Assembly: GCA_030626265.1 (NCBI GenBank)
Contig: DAOUPF010000053.1
Span: 1-7,857, forward strand
Length of the DNA: 7,857 nt
Source of the DNA: Sulfurovum sp.
GTDB lineage: Bacteria > Campylobacterota > Campylobacteria > Campylobacterales > Sulfurovaceae
Direction: 5' to 3'
The notes under the pieces were generated by a model that did no database searches, was not told where the DNA came from, and saw only the letters and a list, made by a program, of their open reading frames with translations. Of this stretch, positions 6,910 to 7,857 are shown piece by piece. Position 1 is the first letter of the stretch. The number at the start of each line of letters is the position of its first letter. The translations under genes and the position numbers were made by a program.

Positions 6910-7413
6910 CTATATACCTAGTAGCTTTTTACGAATCTTAGGGTCTGTCAAATTCTCACCTCTAAGCATCCTAAGACGCATCTCATCATAGTCTATACTC
7001 TTGTCTGTTTTGTTTTCGCGAGCACCAAAACCATAATGCATCACACTAGGATCTGTTATACCATAATGAGCACTCTTTGCATCTATCCATTTCTTTGTAT
7101 CTATAGTATGAACCCATAGCTTTGCTTTGTCCTTGAATGGCTTCTCTTCTATCCAGAGTACCAAACAACCTGGATCATCAAAGAACCATGTCCGTCCATC
7201 AGGGGCAACTGCTTGTGCAGTATTATATATAGTCTTTATGAGCATTGCACACTGAGTATCATTTGTATGGTTGATATCTATGGGTAAAGGCTTCATCTCT
7301 GCATTGCCTGTAACTATAGTAACTGGTTGACTCTCTTTTGCCATAGATACAAACACAATAGCAATTACGACAACCATAAATAGACTAACTAAAATAGGTA
7401 AAACTTTTTTCAA
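6910..7413 (-). CDS. NosL-like membrane-anchored periplasmic copper-site protein
   Basis: This 167-residue protein has one N-terminal membrane segment (about 4-24) and no lipobox, whereas classic NosL is a lipoprotein. The periplasmic part follows the NosL pattern: TQCAMLI at 54-60 (equivalent to the Cys-x-Met copper-binding motif), FDDPGCLVLW at 78-87, WIDAKSAHY at 109-117 and DPSVMHYGFGA at 121-131. In known NosL the Cys and Met bind Cu(I) for delivery to nitrous oxide reductase. No nosZ is in the window, so the client could be another copper enzyme. The start is a TTG with AGAGGAG 6 bases ahead; it gives MKKVLPILV, a good signal-anchor start. It is upstream of and abuts the SafE-like gene. 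Confidence 0.86.
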   Translation of the reverse strand: MKKVLPILVSLFMVVVIAIVFVSMAKESQPVTIVTGNAEMKPLPIDINHTNDTQCAMLIKTIYNTAQAVAPDGRTWFFDDPGCLVLWIEEKPFKDKAKLWVHTIDTKKWIDAKSAHYGITDPSVMHYGFGARENKTDKSIDYDEMRLRMLRGENLTDPKIRKKLLGI

Positions 7414-7419
7414 ACTACA

Positions 7420-7426
7420 CTCCTCT
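7420..7426 (-). promoter_or_regulatory. Strong Shine-Dalgarno site for the NosL-like gene
   Basis: AGAGGAG on the minus strand lies 6 bases before the TTG at 7413 and decides this non-ATG start. Confidence 0.82.
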
Positions 7427-7476
7427 TTGATGTATATAAATACACCTTATAAAATTATTATTAATTACAATTACAT

Positions 7477-7482
7477 ATTATA
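7477..7482 (-). promoter_or_regulatory. Possible -10 box ahead of the NosL-like gene
   Basis: The minus strand reads TATAAT in the 71-base AT-rich gap between the CPFC membrane-protein gene and the NosL-like gene. I see no -35 match at the usual spacing. Campylobacterota promoters often lack one, so this remains weak. It would leave a leader of about 55 bases. Confidence 0.3.
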
Positions 7483-7484
7483 GA

Positions 7485-7856
7485 CTAAAGTAATACACCC
7501 GTGCGTAAGTAGTACACACCAACATAACCTGTGCATAATAGCACAAAAATACTGAGTAGTATCAATGCGGTAATCCTCTCTTTGTATTTTTCTGTTTTGA
7601 GGTATAGTTCCATTACTGAGGATACGATAGATAGATATATCCCACCAAAGAGTGAACCCCAAAAAAGATATCCTATATAATAGTACTCTTTTTGTAACAT
7701 ACAGAATGGGCAGTTATGTGTAGGCAACTCATATACATAAGTACCAAAAAAGTAAACTACAGCATAATATGCAATAAATACAAAAAAGATACTAGAGATA
7801 ATAGAGAGCATCTTCTGACCTGAAAACATAGCTCCTACAAGTACAACAAACAGTAA
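7485..7856 (-). CDS. Membrane protein with periplasmic CPFC motif, 5' partial
   Basis: The frame is open to the right edge; upstream of the ATG at 7829 it still codes for hydrophobic residues (LLFVVLVGA), so the real start is outside. The 123 visible residues give the end of one membrane segment and three full ones, with LPTHNCPFCMLQKEYYY between the second and third (Cys codons at 7710-7712 and 7701-7703). A Lys/Arg-rich loop (KTEKYKERI) on the other side places the Cys pair in the periplasm. The CPFCxLQ pattern recalls the first Cys pair of DsbB, but the second DsbB Cys pair is not seen, so this is resemblance only. Lying 71 bases ahead of a NosL-like gene, it may belong to a copper or thiol redox cluster. 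No family is assigned with confidence. Confidence 0.82.
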   Translation of the reverse strand, partial: LLFVVLVGAMFSGQKMLSIISSIFFVFIAYYAVVYFFGTYVYELPTHNCPFCMLQKEYYYIGYLFWGSLFGGIYLSIVSSVMELYLKTEKYKERITALILLSIFVLLCTGYVGVYYLRTGVLL

Positions 7857-7857
7857 A

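Noticed and set aside
6281..6991. Two short plus-strand open frames (6281-6502 and 6803-6991) opposite the SafE-like gene
   Set aside because: They lie opposite well-supported membrane-protein coding sequence and resemble no family.
7431..7444. Short inverted repeat TGTAT-ATAA-ATACA ahead of the NosL-like gene
   Set aside because: Five-base arms in AT-rich DNA are expected by chance and it matches no operator I know.
7471..7662. Second minus-strand frame overlapping the CPFC membrane protein
   Set aside because: It overlaps in another frame a gene with clear membrane segments and a conserved-looking Cys motif; it looks like a frame shadow.
1..7857. tRNA, rRNA, CRISPR array, insertion sequence or attachment site
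   Set aside because: No cloverleaf-like sequence, regular spaced repeats, transposase frame or terminal repeats were seen; nearly all bases lie in coding sequence.

Overview
The window is AT-rich, gene-dense bacterial DNA with no RNA genes, CRISPR array or insertion sequence that I can see. The gene set (a DUF1456/YehS-type protein, a small SafE-type membrane protein with GHCxGMCGG and LPCG motifs, and a membrane-anchored NosL-like protein), the codon use and the near-zero intergenic spacing suggest a Campylobacterota (Sulfurimonas/Sulfurovum-like) chromosome. That taxonomic reading is inference, not proof.

The left part (1-5611, + strand) is a three-gene operon for an extracellular protein. 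First comes the 3' part of a giant multidomain surface or secreted protein, cut by the left edge with 1269 residues visible. It carries thrombospondin-3-type Ca-binding repeats, a concanavalin-like lectin region, RTX nonapeptide repeats with a type-I-secretion-target-like segment, Calx-beta domains, a cohesin-like domain and a C-terminal dockerin-like pair. Two bases later starts a membrane-anchored SurA/PpiC-like parvulin that lacks both usual active-site histidines. Sixteen bases after that comes a Gly-rich lipoprotein with a PKD-like domain and a second copy of the same cohesin-like module. My reading is a dedicated surface-display cassette: client, periplasmic chaperone and lipid-anchored partner. 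This is the most novel item in the window.

The two strands converge at about 5612-5667, where a long imperfect palindrome sits between and across the gene ends and may act as a bidirectional terminator.

The right part (5660-7856, - strand, read right to left) is a tight cluster: a partial four-helix-like membrane protein with a CPFC motif, a NosL-like membrane-anchored copper-site protein, a SafE/DsbD-like membrane protein, and a YehS-like DUF1456 protein. The first three look like a copper or thiol trafficking module for an envelope metalloenzyme such as cbb3 oxidase or N2O reductase. No such enzyme is in the window, so the client is unknown. Two of these genes start with TTG, each behind a good Shine-Dalgarno site.
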